Below, in pieces: positions 46,688-58,152 of a stretch of DNA of 64,000 nt. The notes beneath the pieces are model-generated. The model was not told the origin of the DNA. It ran no database searches and worked only from the letters and a program-made list of their open reading frames with translations. A program made the position numbers and the translations under genes. The DNA comes from Nymphaea colorata (Eukaryota; Streptophyta; Magnoliopsida; Nymphaeales; Nymphaeaceae): contig NC_045141.1 in NCBI RefSeq assembly GCF_008831285.2, positions 6,465,224 through 6,529,223 of the forward strand, in the 5' to 3' direction. The first letter of the stretch is position 1. Each line of letters opens with the position of its first letter.

Positions 46688-47653
46688 ATGGTGACAGATC
46701 AAGGTGGGAAACCTTTGGATTTTATTGCTCTGATGAACGGAAAGATAGAAGGTTCTTCCGAAAAACTTCCAATAATCTCAAAGACTTTTATCTTACAAAG
46801 CGGTGATGATGAATCATCAAATGACTCTCTGGATGAAGATTCATGCTACTGAGGTAAGGTCCTCCCCTTGGAAGAACGTATAGTTGAAGGAGAATGGATT
46901 CGACCCTCTAAGGACCAGTCAATTACCTTTTCAGAGAAGGACCTCTCAAAATTGGGATATGTTCATGAAGATGCTCTTTACATCATCGTCCAAGTCAATG
47001 GAATGACTGTGCCACATGTATTGATTGACGGAGGAAGTGGCTTAAATATTTGCCCCGATCTCACGGCCAAAGCTTTGGGATTTCGTGAAGACAAATATTG
47101 TTCTGATAATTCCAAGATCTATGGATACGATGGCCGAGGCATGAACAACAAAGGTAACCTCGACATGAATGTGATCATTGAAAATACTAGCCATTGCATT
47201 GTATTTCACGTGGTAGATGTACCACCATCATACAACTTGCTTTTGGGACGACCTTAGATCCATCAAGTACGAGGGATGCCATCCACTCTTCATCAATGCC
47301 TAAAATGGAGTTTTGATCCATCAGTCATCACTGTCTGTGCTGAGGATCCGGTCGAGAGGTTGATGCAACCCATGCTCCCTAGGCCAATTGATCCGGTGGA
47401 TGTACCGAGCATAAGAACAACAAAGGACAGACCTTTGGAAGAATGGATGCAGAACATGGAGATAGGAGAACCATCCGAGAATGCTTATACTAATTCAAGC
47501 AATCGTGCAAGTTACCAAGAACACCTATTGTATGTTCATTTCATGAAAAATCCTAAGGGTTTTCAGTTGCTTCTGAAAGGTGGCTACCGTCCATTCACTG
47601 GCCTCGGGAAAAATGAAGATGGCATCTTGCAACCGATTAGCATCTCTTTTTAG
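46688..47653 (+). pseudogene. Tat-lineage protease region (element A resumes)
   Basis: Continuation of element A after the nested insertion. It starts at VMVTDQGGKPLDFIALMNGK, with a stop at about 46,851. The aspartic protease domain (46,868-47,257) carries LIDGGSGLNICPD, where Tat-type elements have DGGS in place of the usual DTGA, and ends YNLLLGRP with TAG where Trp is expected. The next frame (47,276-47,653) has the Tat phrase MPSTLHQCLKW and a glycine-rich motif, GYRPFTGLGK, near its end. Confidence 0.85.
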
Positions 47654-47869
47654 ATGAACATGAGAGGACTGGGATATCATGAAGGAATTTGAAGAAGATC
47701 TTGGGGGCTAATAGTATTCACTTTTGTTTCAAAATCCTCCCATGAATTTTGTAATTTTAAACATCTTTTTGTTTGGTCTCATGAGAGGACCCATTCTATA
47801 AACTAAGAACCTTTTTTATATATATATATATGCAAATGCAAGTAATCTTTTGTTGTCGATTTTAATTTC

Positions 47870-50800
47870 GTCCAACTCTTTCCTTTATCCTCTTTACAGG
47901 ATGTCGGAACTCAATATGTCTCAGTTTATTCTTTTTCCTCGGAAGTCCATCCAAAAAGCATTTATCGAACAAGCAGTCGGTGAAATGAAACCTATGGCAA
48001 TACCCGAGTCAGAATTATCACAATTCACTCAGATTCAAAAACAAGAACATTCCTCATCCTTGGTTAATGATCCAATTGAAGAAATTAATATTGGAACCAG
48101 TGAAGATCCTAAAATTCTTCAAATTGGCACCAGTTTGTCAGTGGATAAGAAGAAAAGATTGGTGAACTTTCTTATAAGTAACCAAGAAGCTTTTGCTTGG
48201 ACTTATGAAGATATGTCAAGCTTAGACCCCCAGTTGGTCGAACATCGTTTGTCCTTAAATCCTAATTGCAAGCCGATTAAGCAATAATTGCGCAAGGTTG
48301 ACCCTTGACTAGAAGGCCCTGTAAAAGAAGGACTAGAGGACTTGCTAAAGGTAAAATTCATTCGTTCCATTGATTACCCCGAATGGTTGGCGAACATTGT
48401 GGTGATCCCTAAGAAAAATGGTAAAGTCAGGTTGTGCATTGACTTCCGAGACTTGAACAAAGCCACACCAAAGGATGATTATCCTCTTCCAAACATTGAT
48501 CTATTGGTAGACAGTACTGCAGGCCATGCAATGTTTTCTTTCATGGATGGATATTCAGGATATAACCAGATCAAATTAGCAGTCAAAGATCAACCTAAGA
48601 CTGCTTTTACTTCACCCTGGGGCACTTTTTGTTACACGGTAATGCCATTTGGGTTGAAGAATGCTGGTGCAACCTATCAAAGAGCCATGGCTGCCATCTT
48701 CCATGACCAGATGCATAAAATCATGGATGCATATATCGATGACATATTGATCAAATCCAAGACAAGAGAAGATCACATTGAAACTCTTGCCCAAGTATTC
48801 GAGAGGCTTTTACAGTACAAGCTTCGCCTGAATCCTCAAAAATGTATGTTTGGGGTTGAGTCAGGCAAGCTGTTGGGTTTCATGGTTAGTAAGAAGGGAA
48901 TTGAAATGGATCTTACCAAAGCTAAGGCAATAATCGATATGCCATCACCTACCAATATCAAGGAGTTGTAAAGCTTGCAAGGACAAATCCAATCTATCAG
49001 ACGATTCATTTCCAATCTGGCCATGAGATGCGAGCCATTCAACTAGTTGCTGAGGAAAGGTGTCATGTTTGAATGGGGTTTTGAAAGCCAACAGTCATTC
49101 GAAAGGATCAAGAAATACCTTCTAAATCCACTAATCTAAAACCACCAACGTTGGGTAGACCATTGCTGTTTTACATCATAGTGAATGAGTCAACATGTGG
49201 TGGCTTTTTGGCACAATGTGAGGAAGGAAGTCACATCGAACATGCAATCTATTACATTAGCAAGACTTTTGTTCAATACGAAAAGAAGTACTCTCCAATA
49301 GAGAAAACTTGTCGGGCATTGGTTTGGATGTGTCAGAAGTTGAGACATTATTTATTAGCTTGTGAGGTCAAGATACTCTCCAAACTAAATCCTCTCAAGT
49401 ACATCTTGGAACAACCATTCCTTAATGGGCGTATCGCCAAATGGCAAGTTCTGTTGATGCAATATGATCTTGAATATGTGTCTCAAAAGTCAATCAAAGG
49501 ACAAGCAATTGCGGATCAGTTAGCAGACTTCCCTCATTACGAAGAAATTAGAACAAATGATGAGTTTCCAAATGAACATGTACTAAGATTGGAAACGGTT
49601 CCGACATGGAAGATGTACTTTGATGGGTCCAGAAATGTGACGGGATCAGGCATAGGCATCTTACTCATCACTCCAGAAAGCGAAATGATCTCGTACTCTT
49701 TGAAACTTGATTTTCCATGTACCCATAACATGGCTGAATATGAAGCCCTCATACAAGGACTTCGTTCTTTATTGAGATTTCAAGTGAAAAGAGTGTATGT
49801 CTTCGGCGACTCTCAGCTTATTATAAACCAAGTGAATGGAGAATGACAAGTCAAAGATGAAAAGTTGGTGTCATATCAAGAAATTGCTACCTCCTTAATC
49901 TGTCAATTCGAAGAAGTACAGTTGGCTCACATAAAGAGAGAAGGTAACCCTATTGCGGATGGCCTCGCGAGCTTAGGATCGACCATCACTTTTCGAACCA
50001 ATGAAGCAATACGTTCTTTTGAGATTGGAAGATTAGAACACCCTACTTTTGAAACGATGGCGCATGTTCATCACATCCAAGGGGGGAATACGCCTTGGTA
50101 CGATGACATCAAAAGGTACATTGAAAGCGGAGAATTCCCAACTGAAATGCCTAAAAATGAACAAAAAGCAATACAACGTATGTCAGCGAGGTACTTTATC
50201 CTAGTAGGGGTATTATACAGACGTGGATTTAGTACTGAATACTCTCGGTGCCTTGATGAAGATGCGGCAAAGGAAGTGATTGAAGAATCACATCGAGGAG
50301 ATTGTGGGGGCCATGTTGGTTACCAAATCCTCACCAAAGAAATAATTCGAGCAGGGTATTATTGGCCTACCATGCAAAAATATTGTCACCAATTTGTCAA
50401 AACATGCAAAGAATGCCAACTACATGCTCCAGTGATTCATGCCCCAGCCTCTCACTTGCATTATGTGACATCTCCTTGGCCATTTTCAATGTGGGCCTTT
50501 GACGTAGTCGGACCAATATCCCCTGTAGCTTCTAACGGCCATAAGTATTTTCTTGCTGCAACGGATTATTTTACCAAGTGGGTAGAAGTCGTCATACTGA
50601 GAACAGTGGAAGGACGTCATGTAGTGTCCTTCATTCACAAAAATCTTCTTTGCAGATTTGGAGTCCCTCATGATATAGTATCTGACAACAGAACTCATTT
50701 CAAGAATGAAAAGATGAGACAATTGTGCAGCAGGTACCACATCACGCACCATTTTTCGGCTCCTTATTACCCCCAAGGCAATGGACAAACAGAGGCTACA

Positions 50801-51342
50801 AAAAAGATCCTGATCCGCATCTTGGAACGGACAGTTGAAACTGAAAGAGATTGACATGAAAAGATGCATAACGCTCTATGGGCATATTGCACCACTATGA
50901 GAACTCTAAAAAATGCCACTCCAGCAGAGCTAGTCTATGGAACAGAAGTGGTTCTACCATTATATGTGTTGAAACTTACTTTGAAGTTCGCTTCCCTCAT
51001 AGAGCTCCCTCTTACTCAATATCAGTAGAAAAGGCTAATGCAGCTCGATTTGCTAGATGAAAAGAGGCTAAAAGTGGTTGAACATGCTGAAGCTTATCGC
51101 CAAAGGGTAGCCAGACAATTTGCCAAGTCAGTTATCAAGAGACAGTTCAAAGTGAATGATTCGGTCCTACGATCTGCAGTGTACCTGAGAGGACGACCAC
51201 GAGGCAAGTGGGCACCAAATTGGGAAGGCCCATATGTCATTAAGGAAGCTTTGCCCCACAATTCATATCGACTAATTGATGTTGATGCGGTGGAACTTGC
51301 CAATCCTGTTAATGCCCTTCACCTCAAGAAATTTTATGCCTA
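47870..51342 (+). pseudogene. Tat-lineage RT, dual RNase H and integrase (element A)
   Basis: RT (48,240-48,970) has SIDYPEWLANIVVIPKKNGK, DFRDLNKATPKDDYPLPNID and the catalytic YIDDIL. The first RNase H (49,150-49,550) ends KSIKGQAIADQLADFP. A second, archaeal-type RNase H follows (49,600-49,990: MYFDGSRNVTGSGIGILL, MAEYEALIQGL, VFGDSQLIINQVNGE, GNPIADGLASLGS); two RNase H domains are diagnostic of the Tat clade. INT (50,200-51,340) has the zinc finger (H..CKECQ), core Asp (WAFDVVGP), Asp (IVSDNRTHF) and Glu (GQTEATKK). It ends NALHLKKFYA and TAG at 51,340. Stops at 48,285, 48,307, 48,969, 49,844 and 50,852 and others inactivate it. Confidence 0.92.
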
Positions 51343-51473
51343 GTTCTCTTGTATTCATTTTCCAATCAATGTCAAACATTTGTGTTTTCATATCGACTAT
51401 TCAATCTAGATTCTTCTTAGTCGTAAAACATGACAATTACACTGGGGCATTTTTTTTATTATTATCGCTCAGG

Positions 51474-51775
51474 GCTTGAGAGCAACCCGTGCAGGTAAAG
51501 GGTAAAACCTGCAATATGAGGACAACCCATGCAGGCAAGGGGTTAAACCTGTAATGCTAGCCAAAGCAACCCATGCAGGCAAAGGGGTTAAAACTGTGCT
51601 ACAAGTCAAAGCAACCCACATAGTTAAAGGGTTCAACTTGTGATGCAAGTCAAGGCAACCCATTTAGGTGGGTTAAACCTGAATTTGAAATCGGCAAACC
51701 CGCGCAAGTAAGGGGGTTAAACCTACAATTTAAGCTCAAACAACCCATTCAGGTAAGGGGTAAAGCTTGAAACAT
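51474..51775 (+). repeat. Minisatellite in the 3' untranslated part of element A
   Basis: Seven degenerate units of about 35-50 bases of the form CAACCCATGCAGG-AAAGGGGTTAAACCTG. It lies between the end of pol and the polypurine tract, the place where Tat elements commonly carry tandem repeats. Confidence 0.85.
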
Positions 51776-51852
51776 CTCTATGAAAATATCTTGTTTGAAA
51801 AATTTGTGGCGTTTATCTTTGTCACTAAGCACGGCTAAAAATGGCTTATTGA

Positions 51853-51866
51853 CAAAGAGGGGCATC
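51853..51866 (+). promoter_or_regulatory. Polypurine tract of element A
   Basis: CAAAGAGGGGCATC directly before TGTAATCACTCC. It marks the boundary to the 3' LTR. Confidence 0.75.
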
Positions 51867-52009
51867 TGTAATCACTCCAAATTTTTCTAAAAGATTATGA
51901 TGTTTTATCCAAGCACAAAACTCAAATTTAGATCCAAATTAAATCCAAAATACAACTTCCATATCCAAATTAGATCCAAAACCCAAGTTCAGATCCAAAT
52001 CGATCATTT

Positions 52010-52570
52010 AAGAACCATTTGCCCCTCCTTTTAACCAAAAAATCTCCTTTTAGACGGTGATTTTAGTCCTTTTGGGTGGATAAGACCAATTTGCCCCTCA
52101 TTTTGACCAAAAAATCTCTTTTTAGAGGGTGATTTTAGTCTTTTTGGGTGAGCAAGACCAATTTCCCCCTCCTTTTGACCAAAAAATCTCCTTTTAGAGA
52201 GTGATTTTAGTCATTTTGGGTGGACAAGACCAATTTGCCCTTCTTTTTGACAAAAAATCTCCTTTTAGAGGGTGATTTTTGTCTTTTTGGGTGGACAAGA
52301 TCAATTTTCCCTTCCTTTTGACAAAAAAATCTCCTTTTAGGGGGTGATTCTGTAGACAAGACCCATTTAACCTTCTTTTTGACCAAAAAACCTCCTTTTA
52401 GAGGGTAATTTTAGTCTTTTTGAGTGGACAAAACCCATTTGCCATTCCTTTTGACCAAAAAACCTCCTTTTAGAGGGTAATTTTAGTTTTTTTGGGTGGA
52501 CAAGACCCATTTGCCTTTCCTTTTGACCAAAAAATCGCCTTTTAGAGGGTGATTTTTGTCTTTTTAGGTT
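52010..52570 (+). repeat. 72-bp tandem array in the LTR, about 8 units
   Basis: Units begin AAGACCAATTTGCCCCTCCTTTTGACC and continue AAAAAATCTCCTTTTAGAGGGTGATTTTAGTCTTTTTGGGTGGAC. Starts at 52,082, 52,154, 52,226, 52,297, 52,358 and 52,502 give a period of 72 (one unit is 11 bases short). The minus strand reads a 24-residue repeat (LPSKRRFFGQKE) only because 72 is divisible by three. Confidence 0.95.
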
Positions 52571-52605
52571 AAAAAATTCAAATTTAGGGTTTTGGCTCCA
52601 AAATC

Positions 52606-52616
52606 TTCTATAAATA
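52606..52616 (+). promoter_or_regulatory. TATA box of the Tat LTR
   Basis: TCTATAAATAC just downstream of the 72-bp array, followed by a CT-rich leader-like region. It fits the U3/R border of an LTR promoter. Confidence 0.6.
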
Positions 52617-52896
52617 CCCCTCATTTTCCACCCTCTTGGGTAAGATTGGCCCTTGGGAGAAACTCTAGTGTATTCTCACTTGAAGACTTAGAGTTTCTCT
52701 TGAGCTCCCTCTCTCTCCCTCTCCCTCTCTCCATTTCCCTCTCCAACTTAGAGCAAGCTACAACCCTCTTGGAGGCATCATCTTGGAGCTTCACTCAAAG
52801 GGGATTTTCAAGTGAAGGTGTTTATCTTCCTTAGGTCATTTCTTATTAGAGGTATGTAATCATCATCTCTCCCATTTCTTTCTTTTTCTTTCATCT

Positions 52897-53830
52897 TTAT
52901 CTCCCCATGGCCAAAGGAGATAGCACTCAACCTCTTTTTAGAGACAAGAGACTATGCTCAAGTGCACCGGGAGCATGAGAAGATGAGATGATATTTTATG
53001 ATTAAATCATGTTCTTTCAAGTATTCTTGTTGTTGTTGTTATTTTTCATTAATATGTTCTTATTATTATGCTATTCCTTTTTCTTGAACATAGTCTTGTT
53101 GATTGTTTTCATTTTCTTTACTCATCTTCATCTCCCCATGGCCAAATGAGATAGCACTCAACCTCTTTTTAGAGACAAGAGGCTATGCTCAAGTGCACCG
53201 GGAGCATGAGAAGATGAGATGATATTTTATTTTATAATTAAATCATGCTCTTTCAAGTATTCTTGTTGTTGTTGTTCTTTCCCTTCATGAATATATTCTT
53301 GTTGTTATTGTTATTTCCTTTCTTCAATATAGCCTTGTTCTTGTTATTTTCTTTTCTCTCTTCCTCCTCTCCCCATAGCCAAAGGAGATAGCACTCAATC
53401 TCTTTTTATAGACAAGAGGCTATGCTCAAGTGGATTGAGAGCATGGAAGGATGAGATGACCTTTCATTTCATGATTGAATCATGCTTTCTCTTTTATTAA
53501 ATATAGCATTGTTTTTCTTTATACATTTTCTCCTCATCTTCATCTCCCTATGGCTAAAGGAGGTAGCACTCAATCTCTTTTCAGAGACAAGAGGCTATGC
53601 TCAAGTGCACCGGGAGTATAGAAAAATGAGATGATCTTTCATTTTAATCATGTTCTTTATTTTCATTAATACATTCTTGTTGTTCTTTTGCTTCCTCTTA
53701 TTTTCCTCTATTCTTTATTTCCCCATGGTCAAAGGAGATAGCTCTTAATCTCTATTTTAGAGTCAAGAGGCTATAGTCAAGTGTACTGGGAACATGAGAA
53801 GATGAGGTGACATATCATTTCATAGTTACA
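52897..53830 (+). repeat. Second LTR tandem array, five units of 175-237 bp
   Basis: Each unit starts CATCTCCCCATGGCCAAAGG and continues GATAGCACTCAA, CTCTTTTTAGAGACAAGAGGC, TATGCTCAAGTGCACCGGGA and GAAGATGAGATGA. Anchors lie at 52,901, 53,132, 53,369, 53,544 and 53,719. The first unit contains a 23-codon ATG frame (MAKGDSTQPLFRDK..), broken in units 2 and 3. Confidence 0.9.
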
Positions 53831-53850
53831 TCATGTTCTCCCTCCTAATT

Positions 53851-56244
53851 GAACCTTGCACTTTCTGTCATCCTCTTTCTCTTTTTCCTTCCTTGAATGT
53901 TGTCTATATATTTTCCATGCATAGTTGCTTGGTTTTCTACTTATATGTGAATGTATGGTGGAAATGAGAGTGTGGTTTGGGGACTCTTTATTTTCATATT
54001 AATTTTTGAGGTTGGGACTTCTCCAACCCGGGATAAACCCTCACGAAAATGTACATGTTAATATGCATTTGCATGTCATTTTGCACTAGTTTCCTTCTTA
54101 ATCATCCCATTAGGAACCCTAACGAGTGTCTCGTTATGTTGCTTGTTTTCTTCCATACCCAACGGTGGAAGAAATATATCCCTTACAACAAACTAAATAA
54201 TAACATTTTAAGCTTATGTTCAAAATCATTTTCAAAATGAACCTTCTAACATGGCCTTAGGGACTTAGCTTAGACTCTTACATGAGTCCAAGCTCCCCTC
54301 CGGCCCACATAAAACTTGAAGTTGGTAATTTTAAGTTGTTCCTTGATTTCTAATCTTGTGAAGGTATGGATGTGTACACATGTTATATACATCTATGGCA
54401 ACATGATGACCCCCCATCTTTTTCTCTCTATGCTTTCACTTTCCATTTTATAAATTTTCATATGTGCATGAATACGTATGTACGTGTGCTCAATTTCCTC
54501 ACTTTCAAATATTTATTCCTCTTTTCAAGACAAATATGTTCTCTTATAAAATTTCTCATACCCATATATACGTATGATATTTTTATTTTCCTCCAAAATT
54601 TCTCTTTCTCTTCAAATCAATATATCTTTTTCTCTTAAGCTTTCATATATGTGTATATGTGATGGTATGTACACATATATGCATGTCTTTCTCTATCTCG
54701 CTCTCTTTCTTTTCATAAGAGTGTTTTATCTCTTGTATTCTTTTTATCATTCTCCTCTCACGAACTTTCTATTTACCAACTTCATTAAGACCACAAATCA
54801 AGTAATGACTCAATATTGGAATCATGTTTGATGGTCTACAATCCCTTTCCCTTTTCAAATACTTTTCCTTCTTATATACAATAATTATAACAACAAAATC
54901 TTAGATGTATGTTGTGGTAGGAATGATTTTAGATGAATGTTGTGGTAGGAATGTTTTACATTCTTTCAATCATATAGGATAAATGCATCCATGCATTTTC
55001 ACCCACTTTATTTCACTTAAGATCACAAGCATCTCTCCAAAAGAACTTAAGCAAGAAGGGATGAAGCTATAACTAGGTAGTAACCGAATTAGAGCAAAAT
55101 CTCAAACCTACTTAAAGTCTTCAGAGAACACTAAAGTGATTTCAAAATGATTTCACAAGCTTTTCAAATGATATTTACTAGTTCCACTTTTTCCTCAAAA
55201 CATTTCACATTTTCAAGCAACTCTTCAAGAACCTTTTCAAAAGTTTGAAACTTCAAACTTTCAATATTTTCTACACCGCATATAGAATCAAAAAGATGTT
55301 TAAGTTAAAACGAAATGCATCAATGATAAACATAGCCCTTGGGTTGATTATCCCCGGTAAAGGCGCCGGGAACGGTTGATCCTCGTACCGACGGGGAGTC
55401 CCGTTCTTTCCTCTTTCAAAACAAAAACCTCATTTTTCTGGAGCACTCCAAAACCAATGAAAATTTTGGGATGCAAACACCTCATTATCTAGGCTTCATC
55501 TTATACCTAATGATGGGAGGGGCATCTTCTCGTAATTGCCAAGATTACATAGGATGTCTTCCTTACTATTTACACTTCAATACAAAGATTTTTTTTATAG
55601 TTTCAAAAGCATCTCAAACTCTTGAAATTAAAGGCTTTGGAGACTTTGCTTAGACTCTTTCTTTATGAGCTTAAGTTTCTCTCTGAACTACAACGAATGT
55701 AATGAAGTCGTTATAATATTTAAATTATTTTCCAAACTAGGTAATCCTTGTTTCCATCCAGGAAAGAGAATTTAAAAATACAAAATCTCTCTTTTAATCT
55801 TTCTATTTCTCTCTCCTATTTTTTTTCTCTCTCTCTGATTTCTCTCTCTTTAGATGTCTCTTTCTAAAATTTCTCTTTTCTCTCTCTCCCTCTCTCTTCA
55901 GTTCTCTCTCTCCCTTTTTTTAAATCTCGTTCTTTCTCTCTCTTTATTTTACCTCTCTTTTAATCTCTCTTTTTCTTTTTTCTTTCTTAAACCCCCGTCT
56001 CTTTCTCTCTCTCTCCACCCCTTTTAAACAAATGATGGGTAGGACAATGGTTGGGTTAGGCAGCATGTTACAGCCATGTCTTCAGTTTGATTCTTGGGGG
56101 GTGCTATCCTAATGGTATTGAGGAACAATGTTGATTTTGAGATTAGGGGTGCCATTATGAGGTCAACTGGACTGGTTCTTGTCTCCTCCCCCACCCACCT
56201 TTTCTTCCCTCCTTTTAGACTTCTCTCCCTTTTACTCTCTCTTC

Positions 56245-56286
<42 letters not shown>

Positions 56287-57150
56287 TTATATATTAAACA
56301 AAAAAGCAACCATTTTGCTTGGCCCAAAATCATTCGACTTCACCAAGGCCAATATTAAGGTGCAATACATGATCCTTATCATCCGGAGTACACTAGGATG
56401 GCATACAACTCATTTTTGAAAACTTTTTTTTATTATGCATGTTATGGTACGAATGACTTTTCTAATTTTCTTTCAAGCATAGAGAATTCTTTCTCTTTTC
56501 ATTTAACTTTCATATTCACCATGCATTCATAAGATTCACGGATACCCACAACCACTTCTTTAGCAAACCAAAGCAAAACATGATCGATCCTCAATAATAT
56601 GGTAATAGAGTTAGGCTAAAACCTGAGATTAACTTGTGTTTCAAAAGGTATCTATTAACTTTCTTTACTTTACAAATGATCATTTCATTAAAGCATTTTT
56701 ATAAAATTTTATCAAAACTCTTCTTTCAAAAATTGACATAATTTTTTTTACTTTAAATGATTATTACAAATCAAATGATTCATTAATTAAAATTGTTTCT
56801 TCTAAAACATATCTCTTACCATTTTATCAAACAAAAATTATCAAACTTTCTTTTCCAATGGCTGGAGGACCCCTTTTCTAGTTTGCAAAACAAATTCTCA
56901 CGGGTGAACCAAAAGAAATTTTCGGATGCAAACAATATGGCTCTGGTGGTGAGAAATTTCTTCACACAAACGTAAATGGAACACATCTGATATTGATTCT
57001 TAATTCTGTATCATTATCGATATAAAAGTCTTGACTTATATCATTTTGCAATGTGATCTATAAACTAGTTGTACTTCTGATCTCCCTAGTAGATTTATTC
57101 ACCATCCATGTGTCTTGCTCTTGAAGTGGTCAACAGCTTGGAAAAGGGCA
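53851..57150. other. Repeat-rich spacer right of the Tat LTR
   Basis: No gene seen. Two diverged copies of one ~550-base segment lie at 54,900-55,500 and 56,430-56,960 (shared GTTGTGGTA.GAATGA, TTCTTTCAA..ATA, CACCATGCATT, AATTTTGGGATGCAAACA). A pyrimidine-rich tract fills 55,780-56,030 and a pure (CT)n run lies at 56,240-56,285. Confidence 0.55.
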
Positions 57151-57154
57151 TATA

Positions 57155-57620
57155 GAACAAATTTTTCTTCTCAAATTAGATGTTTCAAAAGCTCTTGACA
57201 AAGTGAGATTGTCTTTCTGCACTTTGGGCTTTCTTATTTGGGATTTTGTGAGGATTGGGTGAGGAAAAATATGACTTGTGTTTCTACTGCTTTCTTTGTT
57301 GTTGCCTTTAAGAAGGGAGGGACCACTTTTTGTAGCCATAGAGGTCGATGACAAGGGGACCATCTCTCTCCTGTTCTCAATTTAGATGTTCGAAAAGCTC
57401 ATTTCTCATTAATATGGAAAATCTAGCGGTGTTTGGGTAACAGTAAGAAGGTGAAAATTTGGTGTGAGTATTGGGGATATGGGATTCCAGAACAACTACT
57501 CAAGCAAGATGATCTTATGAAATTACACAGTCACATGCAACCTACAGTGGAGGCAATTCTTACCCACAAGCAAGAATTTCTTGCTGGAGATATATTTTCT
57601 ATGTCAGTCTAGTTTCTTAT
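57155..57620 (+). pseudogene. LINE (L1-type) reverse transcriptase relic
   Basis: Frames with stops resemble a plant LINE: KLDVSKALDKVRL (RT motif A, usually D-x-x-KAFD-x-V) at about 57,175, a degenerate GREGPLF..VDDKGTISLL at the place of the GxRQGDPxSPxLF motif at about 57,330, and a later CLGNSKKVKIWCEYWGYGIP (57,425-57,490) like the GNG-x-x-I-x-FW-x-D-x-W motif downstream of RT. The three motifs are in the right order, though compressed by deletions. Confidence 0.5.
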
Positions 57621-57992
57621 CAGTTCTTCTTCTCTTATTGATTGTGATGTTGTTCTGACATGAGGTACTCATAATTTCATTAACTTGAGATGAAATGGAT
57701 ACGAAATAAAAAACAGTAGACCCCGAGATCCAGGGGTGAAGCCAGCAATTTTTTTTAGGAAGGGCAGAACAGTATCTGCAAAAATTATAAAAGGGACAAA
57801 CAATATTTTTCAAAATTATAGGCCAATTTAAAAACTTTTTTAAAATGTAAGTATCAACTTTTTTTTCGAAAACATGAGGGGGGAGGGGCCATGGCTCCTG
57901 CCAGCTCCCCCTCCTTCTGCCCCAGCCTAGATCCTTACAATAAGATTATTTGGCAAATGATACTTACTATCATGGGTGTCGCTGGTACATTG

Positions 57993-58152
57993 ATGTAAAG
58001 AGAAAGTGCCGAGAACATCACTTTCTTTATGATAGACAAAGGTATTCATACAAACTAAAGCAAGAAAAAACAATTGTGAATGAATTTAATCCAAAGCATC
58101 TAGCAGTCACAAAGACAGTGATAAGAGAATAATTTTATTTACTATAGACCAA
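57993..58152. repeat. 116-bp repeat family, isolated copy
   Basis: CGAGAACATCACTTTCTTTATGATAGAC, AAAGGTATTCATACAAACTAAAGC, AATTGTGAATGAATTTAATCC, AAAGCATCTAGCAGTCA and AAGACAGTGATAAGAGAATAATTTTATTTACTATAGACC. It is colinear with the arrays 35 kb to the left. Confidence 0.85.

Larger units (their letters stand above)
51867..53850 (+). mobile_element. 3' LTR of element A (right end uncertain)
   Basis: Starts TGTAATCACTCC. It holds a 72-bp tandem array (52,010-52,570), a TATA box with the leader of the transcript, then a second tandem array of 175-237-bp units (52,897-53,830). No left LTR is in the window (it may be lost in the gap), so the end cannot be fixed. Similar low-GC sequence continues to beyond 55.5 kb, and the LTR may be several kilobases long, which occurs in Tat elements. 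Confidence 0.6.

Noticed and set aside
52367-52624. 85-codon minus-strand frame with a repeated basic motif (LPSKRRFFGQKE)
   Set aside because: It is the reverse reading of the 72-bp LTR array. The period is divisible by three, so an open repeated frame is expected without selection.
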